Shown here: piece after piece, positions 43,488 to 52,714 of the stretch
Layout of the letters: each line of letters starts with the position of its first letter
Numbering within the stretch: position 1 is the stretch's first letter
NCBI GenBank assembly: GCA_035353815.1
Contig: DAOQAG010000013.1
Span: forward strand, 1-64,000
Direction of reading: 5' to 3'
DNA: 64,000 nucleotides
Source of the DNA: JAKPUX01 sp035353815
Lineage (GTDB): Bacteria > Zhuqueibacterota > Zhuqueibacteria > Residuimicrobiales > Residuimicrobiaceae
The notes under the pieces: model-generated
Seen by the model: the letters and a program-made list of their open reading frames with translations, nothing else
Database searches by the model: none
What the model was told of the DNA's origin: nothing
Program-made: the position numbers and the translations under genes

Positions 43488-45635
43488 TTGGGAAAAGTTC
43501 TGCGCTTCGCGATGCTGCTCCTGCTCTGCGCCACCTTCGCCCGGGCGGTGAACTGGTATGCCATCGGTCTCAATGACCAGCAGAACTGGAGCTCATTCAA
43601 TGTCAACGCCATCGATATCTATCACGGGGCCTATCTCCACCATTCCGAATTCACGCCCGCCATGGAAATTCAGATGAGCCGGGACTGGTATGGCAACCAG
43701 CCCAACAATGAGCCCTTTGTCTTTTATTGCGAGTTCACCCTCGCCGCGGATGCTGTCATCATCGGCGCCAAAGTGCGCATGGACAACACCTGGTATACGG
43801 CGCAAGCGCAGGATGTCTGGACCGCCGAAAACCTGTTTCAGGTCACACCGGCTGGCCAGCCCCGCTGTCTGCTGCGGCAATATGTCGAGCGCGATTACTC
43901 CGGCGCGCGCAGCAAACGCTATCTGATGCAGGTCGCCCCCATCCGGTTCGGCACTCCCTTCAGCATCTCGATCACCTTTCTCGCCCCCAACACCCTCGAG
44001 CTGGATCGCGAGCGTGCCTCCATTTTTGCCACCGACTTTCTCAGGTACCGGGAGTGGGTGCCGATCAGCTACTCCTTTCTCGACGTCCATGCACCGGAGA
44101 ATGCGCCGGAGCTGGAGAATGCCGGCGGGGCCATCTCTTTCGCCAGGAACACGGAAGGGTGGTGGCACGCCAATCTTTCCTATTCGTACTGGTATAATCC
44201 GTATCTGAGCTGGCCAGCGCGGAAGAACACCACGCCGGACCTCTATTATTACCGGGATAACGGCGACGGCTACTATCTCCTTTCGGCCTTTCCACCGGTG
44301 GAACCGCAAGAGCGCAAACCTAAAAAAGTCCTGATTCTTGAGGATCTGGGCAGTCAGACCATGAATTTCGACCGGGACGTTCTCCTCGACCAATTCCATG
44401 ATATTGTCGACCAGAGTTTGAGCTGGAACGACTCCCTGAACATCCTCCTCATGGATCAGCTTGAGCCTCGGCTTTTGCGCAACCGCTTCGTCCCGGCCGA
44501 CTTTGAGCACCAAACCGCGCTCTTTAAGGAGATGCGCAGCTACCCCATCCCCCAGCTCAGCGCCACCACGCAACTCCTGCGCCGGGCGGTGGCCTTTTTC
44601 AATGAAGCGGCGGCCGATGGGGAGATCTGGCTGATCACGACGGCGGAGAAAGACGCCGCCCCGGTGCAAAAGGCCAATGATATCATCGAGCTGACCGTCC
44701 GCCAACTCCGCCAAACGGTCGTCATCAAGATCATGGCCTGCGGTCAACCGAGCGATTACCTCACGGTCAACGGCCAGTATTATTCGGGCAACGATTACCT
44801 CTTTGAGAACCTGACGCGGCTGACCCGCGGCGGCTACCTGCGCCCGGCCTATGTGGAAAATTACCATCTGCCATTGGCCCTGGCCGATCTGCTCTCACCG
44901 GCGCTTGACCTGATGGAGGCCGATCCGGTCCCGGTGAACGGTTACAACCGGGGCAAGTACTACTTCTTCTCCGACCGCACCCGCTATCCCCTCCTCTATC
45001 CTTATATTGAGCTGGGACGGGCGGAGGGGGATCCGCCTTTTGCCACCGATTTTTTCGGCAGCATCGGGGAGGATTGGTTCCACAAGAGAATGGAGCTGGC
45101 GGCCATGCCCGACATCAAGCAGCTGCCCCGTATCAAACAATTATGGCATGCCCGCCATATTGAGGAATTGCTGCAGCAGCCCCAGGCGTGGAACCTGATC
45201 GACGAGATCGGCCGCGTCAGTAAAGAGAACAGTCTGGTCAACGCCTATTGCGCTCTGGTCATCCCGGGGGCCAATGGCTATGCGGCTTTTCAGCGTCTCG
45301 AAGAGACCGGGGCTGCGGTCACCGCCACTCCTGGGGTGCAGCGTCCCGAACACTTTGAAGCCGGGGCTTACCCCAATCCTTTCAACGCACAGACCCGAAT
45401 CATCGTCCGGTTTCAACCGGCCGGGAGCAGCGAATCCGTGACCGTCCGTATCTACTCGCTCCTGGGCGCACTGGTCCGGCAGTGGCAGCAGTCTGTGAGC
45501 GCCGGCTCGAGCAGTATGGAACTCGTCTGGGACGGTGTAAATGACCAGCAGGAACCGGTCAGCAGCGGACTCTATTGGGCTCATATCCAGCGCGGTGCTG
45601 AAATCCGGGTTCTCAAACTAACCTGTCTGAAGTAG
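43488..45635 (+). CDS. Secreted VIT/VWA-like protein with C-terminal sorting domain (copy 1)
   Basis: A 715-residue secreted protein. A signal peptide (FAMLLLLCATFARA) follows a TTG start with AAAGGAGG 5 nt upstream; starting further upstream would spoil the signal peptide. Next comes a VIT-like beta domain (about 20-200). A VWA-like region begins at KKVLILEDLGSQTMN, but without the DxSxS metal site. The last 90 residues form a FlgD-Ig-like domain (YPNPFNAQTRIIV, YSLLGALVRQW, GVNDQQEPVSSGLYWAHI). The FlgD-Ig end is used in FCB bacteria as a C-terminal sorting or export signal. The following gene is a paralogue. The function is unknown. Confidence 0.85.
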   Translation: MGKVLRFAMLLLLCATFARAVNWYAIGLNDQQNWSSFNVNAIDIYHGAYLHHSEFTPAMEIQMSRDWYGNQPNNEPFVFYCEFTLAADAVIIGAKVRMDNTWYTAQAQDVWTAENLFQVTPAGQPRCLLRQYVERDYSGARSKRYLMQVAPIRFGTPFSISITFLAPNTLELDRERASIFATDFLRYREWVPISYSFLDVHAPENAPELENAGGAISFARNTEGWWHANLSYSYWYNPYLSWPARKNTTPDLYYYRDNGDGYYLLSAFPPVEPQERKPKKVLILEDLGSQTMNFDRDVLLDQFHDIVDQSLSWNDSLNILLMDQLEPRLLRNRFVPADFEHQTALFKEMRSYPIPQLSATTQLLRRAVAFFNEAAADGEIWLITTAEKDAAPVQKANDIIELTVRQLRQTVVIKIMACGQPSDYLTVNGQYYSGNDYLFENLTRLTRGGYLRPAYVENYHLPLALADLLSPALDLMEADPVPVNGYNRGKYYFFSDRTRYPLLYPYIELGRAEGDPPFATDFFGSIGEDWFHKRMELAAMPDIKQLPRIKQLWHARHIEELLQQPQAWNLIDEIGRVSKENSLVNAYCALVIPGANGYAAFQRLEETGAAVTATPGVQRPEHFEAGAYPNPFNAQTRIIVRFQPAGSSESVTVRIYSLLGALVRQWQQSVSAGSSSMELVWDGVNDQQEPVSSGLYWAHIQRGAEIRVLKLTCLK

Positions 45636-45648
45636 GGAGGGCAAAATC

Positions 45649-47793
45649 ATGAAACGGCACTTCGTCCTCCTTATCAGTTTGCTGCTGGCTGCGACGGCTT
45701 CCGCCACCCGTATCAGCATCTATGAAGCGGGGTATCCACAAAATCGCGACGACAATGTCCGCGTCGAAGAGGTGACGGATGTTGTCCGGACCCGCGGGAT
45801 CTATATCGAACACCAGCTCCACCTCTCTTTTGCCTACGACTTCAATTCCTGGTTTTTCACCAATTATAATGAGCTCGAACTGGAATGGACCTTCCAGATG
45901 CCGGAAGAGGTGACCCTGTTCAATCTTTATTACTGGAAAGAGGATTCAGTCTGCCGCGCCATGCTCCTGGACAAATGGACGGCACAGAAAATGTTCGACG
46001 AAAAGAGCAGCCCCACCCGCGAACCGGCCTTGCTCACGCGGGGCAGTGCGGACGAGAACGGCCAGGTTCCCTATACCCTGCGCCTGTTCCCCATCAAGCG
46101 ATTCACCCAATGCCGGATCATGATCCAGTACCTCGTGCCAGCCCGCCCTTCCAGCGGCCGGCTGCGCACCTGGCTGCCCCTGCCGCAGCTGACCACCGAG
46201 ACGGGCGGAGCCAAAATCCTGCGGCTCCTCTACCTGCACGCGGATACTCCCGACTCCGTTGCTGTGGTCGGCCTGCCCGGTATCACCTTCACCTACTACG
46301 CCAGGGATAAAGCCTGGGAAGCGGAGCTGCCCATTGCCTTCCTGGATTATGCGGAGCTGATCCTGCCTTCCCCCATCCAGGGGGAGTATTACCTGTCGGT
46401 CTACCGCAAGGGAGATGAAGCCTTTTACAATCTGGCGGTCTATCCGCCACCTTTGGCCTCCGTTCATCAACCGCGCAAAATCCTGATCCTCATTGATTTT
46501 AATCCCGGTAACAGCAGCGGGCTGAGTTCTGATCTGCTGCTGACCTCGCTGAAAGAGACCATGGAGCGAGCCTTGACCCATGCCGACTCCTCCTCAGTGA
46601 TTGTGAGCTTTACCGAACCCGTCTTTGGAAGCCGGACCTGGCAGGGATGCTCACAGCAGAACATCGACCACCTTTTCAGGGATATCTGGGGCAGACGATT
46701 CTACAATGTCAATCTGTCGCAGGAGTTGCTGGCGGCGGGAGAATCCTTCATTCAGGCCAACGGGCCGGGGGAAATCCTCTGGATCACAAATCGTGCTGAT
46801 TTTCCCGCGGCCACCGAATTGGCCGCCCAATACGCCCGGGAGATCGCCGGGCACTTTCCCGCCGGCACCCCGATCCACGTTCTGGACCTGGAGAATACCT
46901 ACAGGCTGGTTTACTATCCCGATTTCGGCTACGGGAATAGCAGTTATACCTTCCTTTCCGAACTGACCCGAATTACCGGTGGCAATCTCTTCTTCTACCG
47001 TTACCATCCTCTCAAAACAGCCCTGGCAGCGCTTTTTTTCGACAAGGTGATGCACTACAAAGAGGTGGAGGTGCAAACGCGCATGCAGAACGGCTATACC
47101 TACAACCGGCAGAACCATGCGCGGTTTGAAGGGTATTATCCGCTCGATTTTCCGGTGATCCAGACCGGACAATTTCAGGGCGCTTTCCCGATGACCGTGA
47201 CGGTCATCGGCAGCACGCTCGATACGGTCGTGAAGAAAGAGATCCTCATTCCCGAATCGGCTGTCGATGTCGGCACAGAACACCTCGCGATCGCGCATTA
47301 TGGCCATCAGATCGAAAAAATGGCGCAGTGGTATCAGAACAACGCCCTGATCGAAAACATGATCGCCCTCAGCACGTCCGCAGGAATCCTCTCGCCTTAT
47401 ACCGCCTTCATTATCCCGGATGATCCCACCAGCTGTTATGTCCCGGACTTTATTGATGACACCCGGAAGGGCAGTTCAGGGGCTGATTTGCGCTTCGCCC
47501 TGCAGGACACCCTGCTGGGTTTTTCAGCCGCGCCTAATCCCTTTAATCCGCAGACGACCTTCACCATTTCCCTGCCGGCGATTCCTGCGGAGCACGAACT
47601 GGTCGTGAATCTCTATAACTTGCGCGGCCAGCGGATCCGGCAGCTGCGCCTCCCGGCGCTCCAACCCGGCCGGTATCGGATCAGCTGGGACGGGCGCTCC
47701 GATGCGGGCGTGTCCCTCGCAAGTGGCAAGTATTTTGCCGTCCTGCAAGCGGGGCAGCAGCGCAAGACCCTGCCGCTGATCCTGCTGAAATAA
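45649..47793 (+). CDS. Secreted VIT/VWA-like protein with C-terminal sorting domain (copy 2)
   Basis: A 714-residue paralogue of the previous gene, 13 bp downstream. A signal peptide (1-20) precedes a VIT domain clearer than in copy 1 (WTFQMPEEVTLFNLYYWKED, AQKMFDEKSSPTREPALLTR, RLFPIKRFTQCRIMIQYL). A VWA-like fold starts at KILILIDFNPGNSSG, again without a canonical metal-binding DxSxS. The FlgD-Ig-like end has APNPFNPQTTFTISLP and a terminal LLK. VIT-VWA proteins in eukaryotes bind other proteins; here the loss of the metal site suggests a different binding surface. ATG with GGGAGGG upstream. Confidence 0.87.
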   Translation: MKRHFVLLISLLLAATASATRISIYEAGYPQNRDDNVRVEEVTDVVRTRGIYIEHQLHLSFAYDFNSWFFTNYNELELEWTFQMPEEVTLFNLYYWKEDSVCRAMLLDKWTAQKMFDEKSSPTREPALLTRGSADENGQVPYTLRLFPIKRFTQCRIMIQYLVPARPSSGRLRTWLPLPQLTTETGGAKILRLLYLHADTPDSVAVVGLPGITFTYYARDKAWEAELPIAFLDYAELILPSPIQGEYYLSVYRKGDEAFYNLAVYPPPLASVHQPRKILILIDFNPGNSSGLSSDLLLTSLKETMERALTHADSSSVIVSFTEPVFGSRTWQGCSQQNIDHLFRDIWGRRFYNVNLSQELLAAGESFIQANGPGEILWITNRADFPAATELAAQYAREIAGHFPAGTPIHVLDLENTYRLVYYPDFGYGNSSYTFLSELTRITGGNLFFYRYHPLKTALAALFFDKVMHYKEVEVQTRMQNGYTYNRQNHARFEGYYPLDFPVIQTGQFQGAFPMTVTVIGSTLDTVVKKEILIPESAVDVGTEHLAIAHYGHQIEKMAQWYQNNALIENMIALSTSAGILSPYTAFIIPDDPTSCYVPDFIDDTRKGSSGADLRFALQDTLLGFSAAPNPFNPQTTFTISLPAIPAEHELVVNLYNLRGQRIRQLRLPALQPGRYRISWDGRSDAGVSLASGKYFAVLQAGQQRKTLPLILLK

Positions 47794-47923
47794 GAAAAAC
47801 CCGCCTCAGGCCGTCCGGACTCCGGGGGTAGCGCCGCTGCTCTGTTGGCAGCGCCGGGGCCCGGGCGGCTGTTTTCCACTGACTGTGATTTCGCGCCCAC
47901 CGGACAAACCCCAGAAAAACCAG

Positions 47924-47952
47924 TTGTAAATCTCGCGTTTTTTTAATAAACT
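47924..47952 (+). promoter_or_regulatory. Weak predicted promoter of hutH
   Basis: TTGTAA (47924-47929), a 17-bp spacer and TAAACT (47947-47952), four of six each. The interval 47794-47923 is GC-rich with CGCTGC/GCAGCG pairing and contains no gene. Confidence 0.35.
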
Positions 47953-47976
47953 TTACTTCATTTTCCCGGAGTACGC

Positions 47977-49500
47977 ATGCAGCCTATCCTTCTTGACGGC
48001 AACTCCCTGACCCTTTCCGATCTTGTCGCGGTCGCGGCCGGCCGGCCCGTCGCGATCGCTCCGCAAGCCATGACGCAGATGGCGGCCGCGCGCGCCTGCA
48101 TCGAGGAGATCATCCGCGACGGCCGGGTGGTCTACGGCGTCAACACCGGATTCGGCAAACTGGCCACCATTCACATCGCTGATGATGCCCTGGATACCCT
48201 GCAGCGCAACCTGGTGCTCAGCCATGCCTGCGGCGTGGGCGAGCCGATCCCCGCGCCCATTGTCCGTGCCGTCATGGCCCTGAAAATCAACGCCCTCTGC
48301 AAGGGCTTCTCCGGCACCCGGCCGGAACTGGCCCAGTTTCTCGCCGGGATGCTCAACCGCGGCGTGGTCCCGGTCATCCCCTGCAAGGGTTCGGTCGGCG
48401 CTTCGGGGGACCTCGCCCCGCTGGCGCATATGACCCTGGTGATGCTCGGACTCGGCGAGGCCTGGTACGAAAACGAGCGCATGCCCGGGGCTGCGGCGCT
48501 GGCGCGCGCCGGCCTCGAGCCGGCAAGCCTCAAGGCCAAAGAGGGCCTCGCCGTGCTCAACGGCACCCAGGTCCTCACCGCCTACGCCGCCTTCGCCCTG
48601 CAGCGCGCCCTGCGGCTGGCGCGGCTGGCCGATATCGCCGCCGCCATCAGCATCGAAAGCCTGCTCAACAGCCGCACCGCCTTCGATCCGCGCATCCACA
48701 AGGCCCGCGGCCATCAAGCCCAGATCCGGGTCGCCGAAAACCTCATCCGCCTGCTCTCCGGAAGTGAAATCGTTGAATCCCACCGCGATTGCGGCAAGGT
48801 CCAGGATGCCTACTCCTCGCGCTGCACCCCCCAGGTGCACGGCGCGGTGCGCCAGGCACTGGCCTATGCCGAAGAGGTCATCTGCACCGAGCTCAATGCC
48901 TGCACCGACAATCCCCTGATTTTTGCCGGCGAAAAAGAGGTCCTTTCAGGCGGAAATTTCCACGGCCAGGTGGTCTCCCTGGCCTGCGACACCCTGGCCA
49001 TCGCCGTCGCCCAACTCGCCAATATCTCCGAGCGCCGCCTTGAAAACCTCATGGATCCCGTCCAGAGCGGCTTGCCGCCGTTCCTGGCCGCAGAGAGCGG
49101 CACCAACTCCGGCTTTATGATCGCGCAGGTGACCGCCGCCGCCCTCGTTTCGGAGAACAAGGTGCTGACCCATCCCGCCTCGGTAGACTCCATCCCGACC
49201 TCGGCCAACCAGGAGGACTTTGTCAGCATGGGCGCCTGGAGCAGCCGCAAGGCCCTGGAGGTGGTGGAGAACAGCGAGACCGTCCTGGGCATCGAGCTGC
49301 TGGCCGGCTGCCAGGCCCTGGATTTCCGCCCAGGACTCGAGCCTGGCCAGGGCACCCGGGCCGCATGGCGCTGCGTCCGTGAACGTATTCCCGTCATGAG
49401 CCAGGACCGCTTGCTGCACAACGATTTTTGCGCCATCCATGAACTGATCGGCGACAACCGCATTCTCGAGTGCGTCGAATCGGCCATCGGGGAATTGTAG
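47977..49500 (+). CDS. hutH: Histidine ammonia-lyase
   Basis: A 507-residue enzyme deaminating histidine to urocanate, the first step of histidine degradation. The self-made MIO cofactor triad is Ala142-Ser143-Gly144 in GSVGASGDLAPLAHM, at the same positions as in well-studied homologues. VYGVNTGFGKLA and SSRCTPQVHGAVRQA are also conserved, and YSSRCTPQ supports histidine rather than phenylalanine or tyrosine as substrate. The rest of the hut pathway (urocanase and later enzymes) is not in the window, so the gene may serve another purpose or be complemented elsewhere. The ATG has a ribosome-binding site resembling CCGGAG. Confidence 0.95.
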   Translation: MQPILLDGNSLTLSDLVAVAAGRPVAIAPQAMTQMAAARACIEEIIRDGRVVYGVNTGFGKLATIHIADDALDTLQRNLVLSHACGVGEPIPAPIVRAVMALKINALCKGFSGTRPELAQFLAGMLNRGVVPVIPCKGSVGASGDLAPLAHMTLVMLGLGEAWYENERMPGAAALARAGLEPASLKAKEGLAVLNGTQVLTAYAAFALQRALRLARLADIAAAISIESLLNSRTAFDPRIHKARGHQAQIRVAENLIRLLSGSEIVESHRDCGKVQDAYSSRCTPQVHGAVRQALAYAEEVICTELNACTDNPLIFAGEKEVLSGGNFHGQVVSLACDTLAIAVAQLANISERRLENLMDPVQSGLPPFLAAESGTNSGFMIAQVTAAALVSENKVLTHPASVDSIPTSANQEDFVSMGAWSSRKALEVVENSETVLGIELLAGCQALDFRPGLEPGQGTRAAWRCVRERIPVMSQDRLLHNDFCAIHELIGDNRILECVESAIGEL

Positions 49501-49596
49501 GAGAGGCGCCGTGGTTTTTACAGTCCAACAAATCCGCTGCGGGCGCCCATATGGCCGGAGCCAGGCCCGCACACCATTCAACGGAGAGCTGAGCCA

Positions 49597-51066
49597 ATGA
49601 ATAAAATCATGGGTGAAGGGTATACCTTCGATGACGTCCTGCTGATGCCCAATAAATCGGACGTCCTGCCCAAAGAGACCGACATTCGCACCCGGCTGAC
49701 GCGCAAGATCGCCCTCAATGTGCCCCTGGTCAGCGCGGCCATGGACACTGTCACCGGCGCCGACCTGGCCATCGCCATCGCCCGCGAAGGCGGGATCGGC
49801 ATTCTCCATAAAAACTGCTCCATCCAGGAGCAATCGGCCGAGGTCGACAAGGTCAAACGTTCGGAAGCGGGTATGATCATGAACCCGATCACCCTGGCCC
49901 CGGACCGCAAGCTCAGCGAAGCCCTCGAGCTGATGCAGCGCTACCGCATCTCGGGAATTCCGATCGTCGATGGCCAGAAACTGGCCGGCATTCTCACCAA
50001 TCGCGACCTGCGCTTCGAAACCGACCTCAACAAGCGCGTCTCCAGCCTGATGACCGGCAAGGAACGCCTGATCACCGCCCCGGTAGGCACCTCCCTCGAG
50101 GAGGCCGAAAAACTGCTGCAGCAGCACCGCATCGAAAAACTGCTGGTCGTCGACAAGGAAGGCAAACTCAAGGGGCTGATCACCGTTAAAGACATCCAGA
50201 GCCGCAAACGTTTTCCCTCGGCCTCCAAGGACCGTCATGGCCGGCTTCTGGTGGGCGCCGCGATCGGCGTGGCGCACGATACGCCGGAGCGGGCGGAAGC
50301 CCTGATCGAGGCCGGCGTGGATGTGCTGGTGGTCGACACCGCCCATGGCCATTCGCGCGGTGTTATCCATACCGTCGAAATGGTCAAGAAGCAGTTCCCC
50401 GAGATTGAGGTCATCGCCGGCAATATCGCCACTCCGGAGGGGGCCGCCGACCTCATCGCGGCCGGGGCGGATGCCGTCAAGGTCGGGATCGGGCCGGGAT
50501 CGATCTGCACCACCCGCATCGTCGCCGGCACCGGCGTGCCGCAGCTGACGGCGATCATGACCTGCGCCGAGGTCTGCCGCAAGCATGGTGTTCCCCTCAT
50601 CGCCGACGGCGGCATCAAGCAGACCGGCGATATCGCCAAGGCCATCGCCGCCGGCGCCGATACGGTAATGCTCGGCAACATGCTCGCCGGGACCGACGAA
50701 AGCCCCGGCGAAACCATTCTTTATGAAGGACGCAGCTACAAGGTCTATCGCGCCATGGGCTCGCTCGGCGCCATGCGCGGCGGCCGCGGCGACCGCTATT
50801 TTCAGGAGGGGGTGCAGGATACCAAAAAACTGGTGCCGGAAGGCATCGAGGGGCGGGTCCCCTATCGCGGCAAGGTGGCGGATGTGATCTATCAGATGAT
50901 CGGCGGGCTGCGCTCGGCCATGGGCTACAGCGGCGCCGCCACCATCGCCGATCTGCAGCAGAAGGGCCGCTTTATCCGCATCACCCAGGCCGGTCTGCTC
51001 GAAAGCCACCCGCACGACATCATCATCACCAAGGAAGCCCCGAACTATATGATCCAGGGGCGTTGA
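49597..51066 (+). CDS. guaB: Inosine-5'-monophosphate dehydrogenase
   Basis: A 489-residue enzyme oxidising IMP to XMP with NAD, the committed step of guanine nucleotide synthesis. The catalytic C304 lies in GPGSICTTRIVAG. The TIM barrel begins with YTFDDVLLMPNKSDVLP. Two CBS domains (about 93-205) occupy the usual insertion, with ILTNRDLRF and LLVVDKEGKLKGLITVKDI. The flap and C-terminus read GGRGDRYFQEG and GYSGAATIADLQ. ATG with GGAGAG upstream. A terminator shared with rpsT follows. Confidence 0.98.
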   Translation: MNKIMGEGYTFDDVLLMPNKSDVLPKETDIRTRLTRKIALNVPLVSAAMDTVTGADLAIAIAREGGIGILHKNCSIQEQSAEVDKVKRSEAGMIMNPITLAPDRKLSEALELMQRYRISGIPIVDGQKLAGILTNRDLRFETDLNKRVSSLMTGKERLITAPVGTSLEEAEKLLQQHRIEKLLVVDKEGKLKGLITVKDIQSRKRFPSASKDRHGRLLVGAAIGVAHDTPERAEALIEAGVDVLVVDTAHGHSRGVIHTVEMVKKQFPEIEVIAGNIATPEGAADLIAAGADAVKVGIGPGSICTTRIVAGTGVPQLTAIMTCAEVCRKHGVPLIADGGIKQTGDIAKAIAAGADTVMLGNMLAGTDESPGETILYEGRSYKVYRAMGSLGAMRGGRGDRYFQEGVQDTKKLVPEGIEGRVPYRGKVADVIYQMIGGLRSAMGYSGAATIADLQQKGRFIRITQAGLLESHPHDIIITKEAPNYMIQGR

Positions 51067-51083
51067 GGCGGGGGCATAAAAAA

Positions 51084-51109
51084 AGCCTCGACAGGGGCCT
51101 GTCGAGGCT
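51084..51109. terminator. Shared terminator of rpsT and guaB
   Basis: AGCCTCGACAG (51084-51094) pairs with CTGTCGAGGCT (51099-51109) around a 4-nt loop. Seven A precede it, giving a perfect U-tract for the minus-strand rpsT transcript. On the guaB side the T-run is weaker and displaced. Confidence 0.9.
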
Positions 51110-51171
51110 GCAGTTTTCCAGATGGGACGCCGGCGTGCTCCCGCATCGGGGAGCAGCAGAGCAGATCGCGC

Positions 51172-51426
51172 TCAGCTGAGCTTGTTGACGATCGCGGCCA
51201 GCCGGGACTTCTGATTGGCGGCCTTGTTCTTATGAATGATACCCTTTTTGGCCAGCTTGTCCAGCAGCGATGCCGTGCTGCGAAAAAGCTTTTCACCCTC
51301 TTCCTTGCTGCTGACGGCGCGGACCTTTTTCACAAAGGTGCGCAGGGTATTCTTGTAAGCCTTGTTGCGCTCGGTATCACGCGCATTGGTCTGGATTCTC
51401 TTGACAGCCGATTTGTGGTTCGCCAT
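51172..51426 (-). CDS. rpsT: 30S ribosomal protein S20
   Basis: An 84-residue ribosomal protein binding 16S rRNA early in 30S assembly. The start MANHKSAVKRIQTNARDTER and the lysine-rich helices ending QKSRLAAIVNKLS are diagnostic. The ATG is preceded by AGAGAGGAACC. It has its own consensus promoter and terminator. Confidence 0.98.
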   Translation of the reverse strand: MANHKSAVKRIQTNARDTERNKAYKNTLRTFVKKVRAVSSKEEGEKLFRSTASLLDKLAKKGIIHKNKAANQKSRLAAIVNKLS

Positions 51427-51453
51427 GGTTCCTCTCTTTTTTTATAGCCTGTA

Positions 51454-51482
51454 ATTATAAGGATTTTTATATTAATATGCAA
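51454..51482 (-). promoter_or_regulatory. rpsT promoter
   Basis: On the minus strand, TTGCAT (51477-51482), a 17-bp spacer and a perfect TATAAT (51454-51459), about 28 bp upstream of the start codon. The T-rich stretch further upstream is common at ribosomal protein promoters. Confidence 0.75.
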
Positions 51483-51541
51483 CATTTTTTTATGCAAATC
51501 CGTGCCGCGAATCCCTGAATCCTCTATCCGAAAGGCCGACC

Positions 51542-52666
51542 ATGGAGAAGCAAATCCGGATTGAACCGGTCACCACTGCTGCGGGGCGCACGCGTTTCAT
51601 CAAATTTCCCTGGCGCATCTATCGCAACGACCCTCTCTGGGTTCCCCAGCTCATCAGCGATGAGAAAAAGATCCTCGATCCCCAACGCGGGACCTTTTAT
51701 CAGTTCGGCGAGGTGGCTCTTTTCATGGCCTTCCGCGGCCGTGAGCCGGTGGGGCGTATCTCCGCCCAGGTCAACCATCAGTATGAGCGCTACCACGACC
51801 AGCATACCGGTTTCTTTGGATTTTTTGAGTGCATCGACGATCAGGCGGTGGCCGATGCCCTCCTCGCGGCAGCCGCCGGCTGGCTGCGCGGCAAAGGTAA
51901 AAGCCGCGTCATGGGCCCGATGAGCCTTTCCATGTACGACATCAGCGGCACCCTGATCGAGGGCAACGACACCATGCCCTGCATCCTCACGGCCTACAAT
52001 CCGGTATATTATGAACGGCTGCTCGCCGGGGCCGGGATGAAAAAAGCCATGGACTGGTTTGCCTTTCTGGTGAGCCAGGACTCGGAGCTGCGGCCGGGAT
52101 TGCAGCGCATCGCCGATCGGGTGCTGCACCAGGAGGGGCTGGAAATCGTCCCCCTCGACATGAAAATATTTGACCAGCGCGTGCGGGAAGTGGCACGTAT
52201 CTTTTCCGATGCCTGGATGGAAAACTGGGGCCACACGCCCTTCACCGACGGACAGATCCAGGACATGGTCCATGAGCTCAGAATGGTCATCGTCCCGGAA
52301 GTGACCCTCTTTGCACTCTACCATGGCGAATGCATCGGTTTCTCTCTCAGCGTCAAGGATGTCAATCCCGCCCTGCAAAAAGCCAACGGCCGGCTCTTCC
52401 CCTTCGGCCTGCTCAAATTGCTCTGGCATATCCGCAAGACGAAGCGGCTGCGCACCATGGCCATGGGCGTACTCAAGGAACATCGCCACCGCGGCATCGA
52501 TATTGCCTTCTATCTCAAGACCAAGGCGGAAGCCCGGCGGCTGGGATATTACGACAGCGAATGTTCGATCATCCTGGAGATCAACAAGCGGATGATCGGC
52601 GCCCTCGAAGATCTCTCGGCTCGGCGCTACAAAACCTTCCGCTTCTATGAAAAAGAGCTGGGATGA
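51542..52666 (+). CDS. GNAT-like N-acyltransferase superfamily protein
   Basis: A 374-residue protein resembling the large GNAT-fold family found beside lipid and envelope genes. KFPWRIYRNDPLWVPQLISD near the N-terminus, GPMSLSMYDISGTLIEG in the middle, and RLRTMAMGVLKEHRHRGIDI followed by SECSIILEINKRMIGALEDL towards the end are typical. The fold would comprise two GNAT-like halves. Substrate and acyl donor are unknown, and the reaction is inferred only from fold class. The next gene is an outer-membrane barrel fusion, 48 bp downstream, possibly cotranscribed. Confidence 0.82.
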   Translation: MEKQIRIEPVTTAAGRTRFIKFPWRIYRNDPLWVPQLISDEKKILDPQRGTFYQFGEVALFMAFRGREPVGRISAQVNHQYERYHDQHTGFFGFFECIDDQAVADALLAAAAGWLRGKGKSRVMGPMSLSMYDISGTLIEGNDTMPCILTAYNPVYYERLLAGAGMKKAMDWFAFLVSQDSELRPGLQRIADRVLHQEGLEIVPLDMKIFDQRVREVARIFSDAWMENWGHTPFTDGQIQDMVHELRMVIVPEVTLFALYHGECIGFSLSVKDVNPALQKANGRLFPFGLLKLLWHIRKTKRLRTMAMGVLKEHRHRGIDIAFYLKTKAEARRLGYYDSECSIILEINKRMIGALEDLSARRYKTFRFYEKELG

Positions 52667-52714
52667 AACCCTCCCGTTGCAGCTGGAGATAGATTAAGCG
52701 AACGGCGCCCGCGC

